From assembly GCA_016919565.1 (NCBI GenBank), contig JACXTO010000159.1:1-5836 (forward strand): a stretch of DNA of 5,836 nucleotides, written 5' to 3'. The notes under the pieces are model-generated. The model was not told where the DNA came from. It made no database searches and was given only the letters and a program-made list of their open reading frames with translations. The number at the start of each line of letters is the position of its first letter. Within the stretch, counting starts at the first letter, position 1. Origin of the DNA: Methanomassiliicoccaceae archaeon. GTDB lineage: Archaea; Thermoplasmatota; Thermoplasmata; Methanomassiliicoccales; UBA472. The position numbers were made by a program, and so were the translations under genes. Shown one piece after another: positions 5,516 through 5,836 of this stretch.

Positions 5516-5836
5516 TGGACTGGAACCGGTATTTCCGCGCCGTCACCGTCGTCGCAAGGAAGGACATCCGCATCTACTATCGCAAAGCACCGGTGTTCAT
5601 CTTCGGCCTCATCCTGCCGACCTTCTTGTTCTTCGCGTTCTTCGTCGGCCGTGAGCTGGACATTCACAAGTACTTCCCAGGGTTCCTGGCGATGTCGCTG
5701 TTCTTCACATCCTCGTCGGTCGGACCGCTGATCGTCCCCTGGGAGAAGCAGCAGGGCACCTTCGAGCGCCTCCTCTCCTACCCGGTGAGCATCGGCACCA
5801 TCGTGCTCGGCGACATGATCGCTGGCGCTCTCTTCG
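5515..5836 (+). CDS. ABC-2 type transporter permease, N-terminal part (cut by window edge)
   Basis: About 107 residues are visible, starting MDWNRYFRAVTVVARKDIRI; the rest lies beyond the right edge. A cytoplasmic N-terminal helix with basic residues (RKDIRIYYRK) precedes transmembrane helix 1 (about 27-44, VFIFGLILPTFLFFAFFVG). A short loop and a second hydrophobic segment (about 56-74) follow. The next stretch, PWEKQQGTFERLLSYPVS, is the hallmark 'E(K/R)xxGTxExLLxxPV' coupling segment of ABC-2 permeases, which contacts the ATPase. A third hydrophobic segment begins at the edge (IGTIVLGDMIAGALF). The ATG overlaps the ATPase stop by one base and is preceded by GAGGTG, so the two genes form one operon and presumably one exporter. 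Substrate unknown. Confidence 0.93.
   Translation, partial: MDWNRYFRAVTVVARKDIRIYYRKAPVFIFGLILPTFLFFAFFVGRELDIHKYFPGFLAMSLFFTSSSVGPLIVPWEKQQGTFERLLSYPVSIGTIVLGDMIAGALF

Overview
The window looks archaeal, most likely from a moderately GC-rich member of the Thermoplasmatota such as a Methanomassiliicoccales-type methanogen. This is inferred from gene content and promoter style, since there is no rRNA or marker gene to confirm it. Three or four genes have an A/T-rich, TATA-like octamer ending about 24-25 bases before the start codon and no Shine-Dalgarno sequence, which is the pattern of leaderless archaeal transcripts. The second gene of the ABC operon instead has a good Shine-Dalgarno sequence.

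Layout. Five genes lie on the minus strand. Reading in their transcription direction, from right to left, they are: a SRPBCC (START-like/polyketide-cyclase-like) protein (4436-3999); an MGMT-family protein whose active-site PCHR motif is replaced by PYWR (3970-3473); a 748-residue membrane histidine kinase with six transmembrane segments, GAF, PAS, HisKA and HATPase domains (3268-1022); a DUF998-type membrane protein (894-301); and the start of a membrane protein resembling a ferric-reductase-like transmembrane domain, cut by the left edge (223-1). On the plus strand, an ABC exporter operon starts at 4598 with an ATPase (4598-5515). It overlaps by one base the start of an ABC-2 type permease, which is cut by the right edge.

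How they work together. The SRPBCC and MGMT-like genes are 28 bases apart and may share a transcript. The ATPase and permease clearly form one transporter. The kinase has no response regulator next to it and looks like an orphan sensor, as is common in methanogenic archaea. The DUF998 gene and the left-edge gene are separated by small intergenic gaps and show no obvious functional link to the kinase. The 161-base gap between 4436 and 4598 is a divergent promoter region. The 204-base gap between the MGMT-like gene and the kinase contains only candidate promoter and T-tract signals.

No mobile element, CRISPR array, tRNA or rRNA was found. Overall this is an ordinary chromosomal region. Its most interesting points are the alkyltransferase-like protein without the acceptor cysteine, the leaderless promoter geometry, the Glu in place of the Q-loop Gln in the ABC ATPase, and the TAG-CCA-TAA double stop of the kinase.
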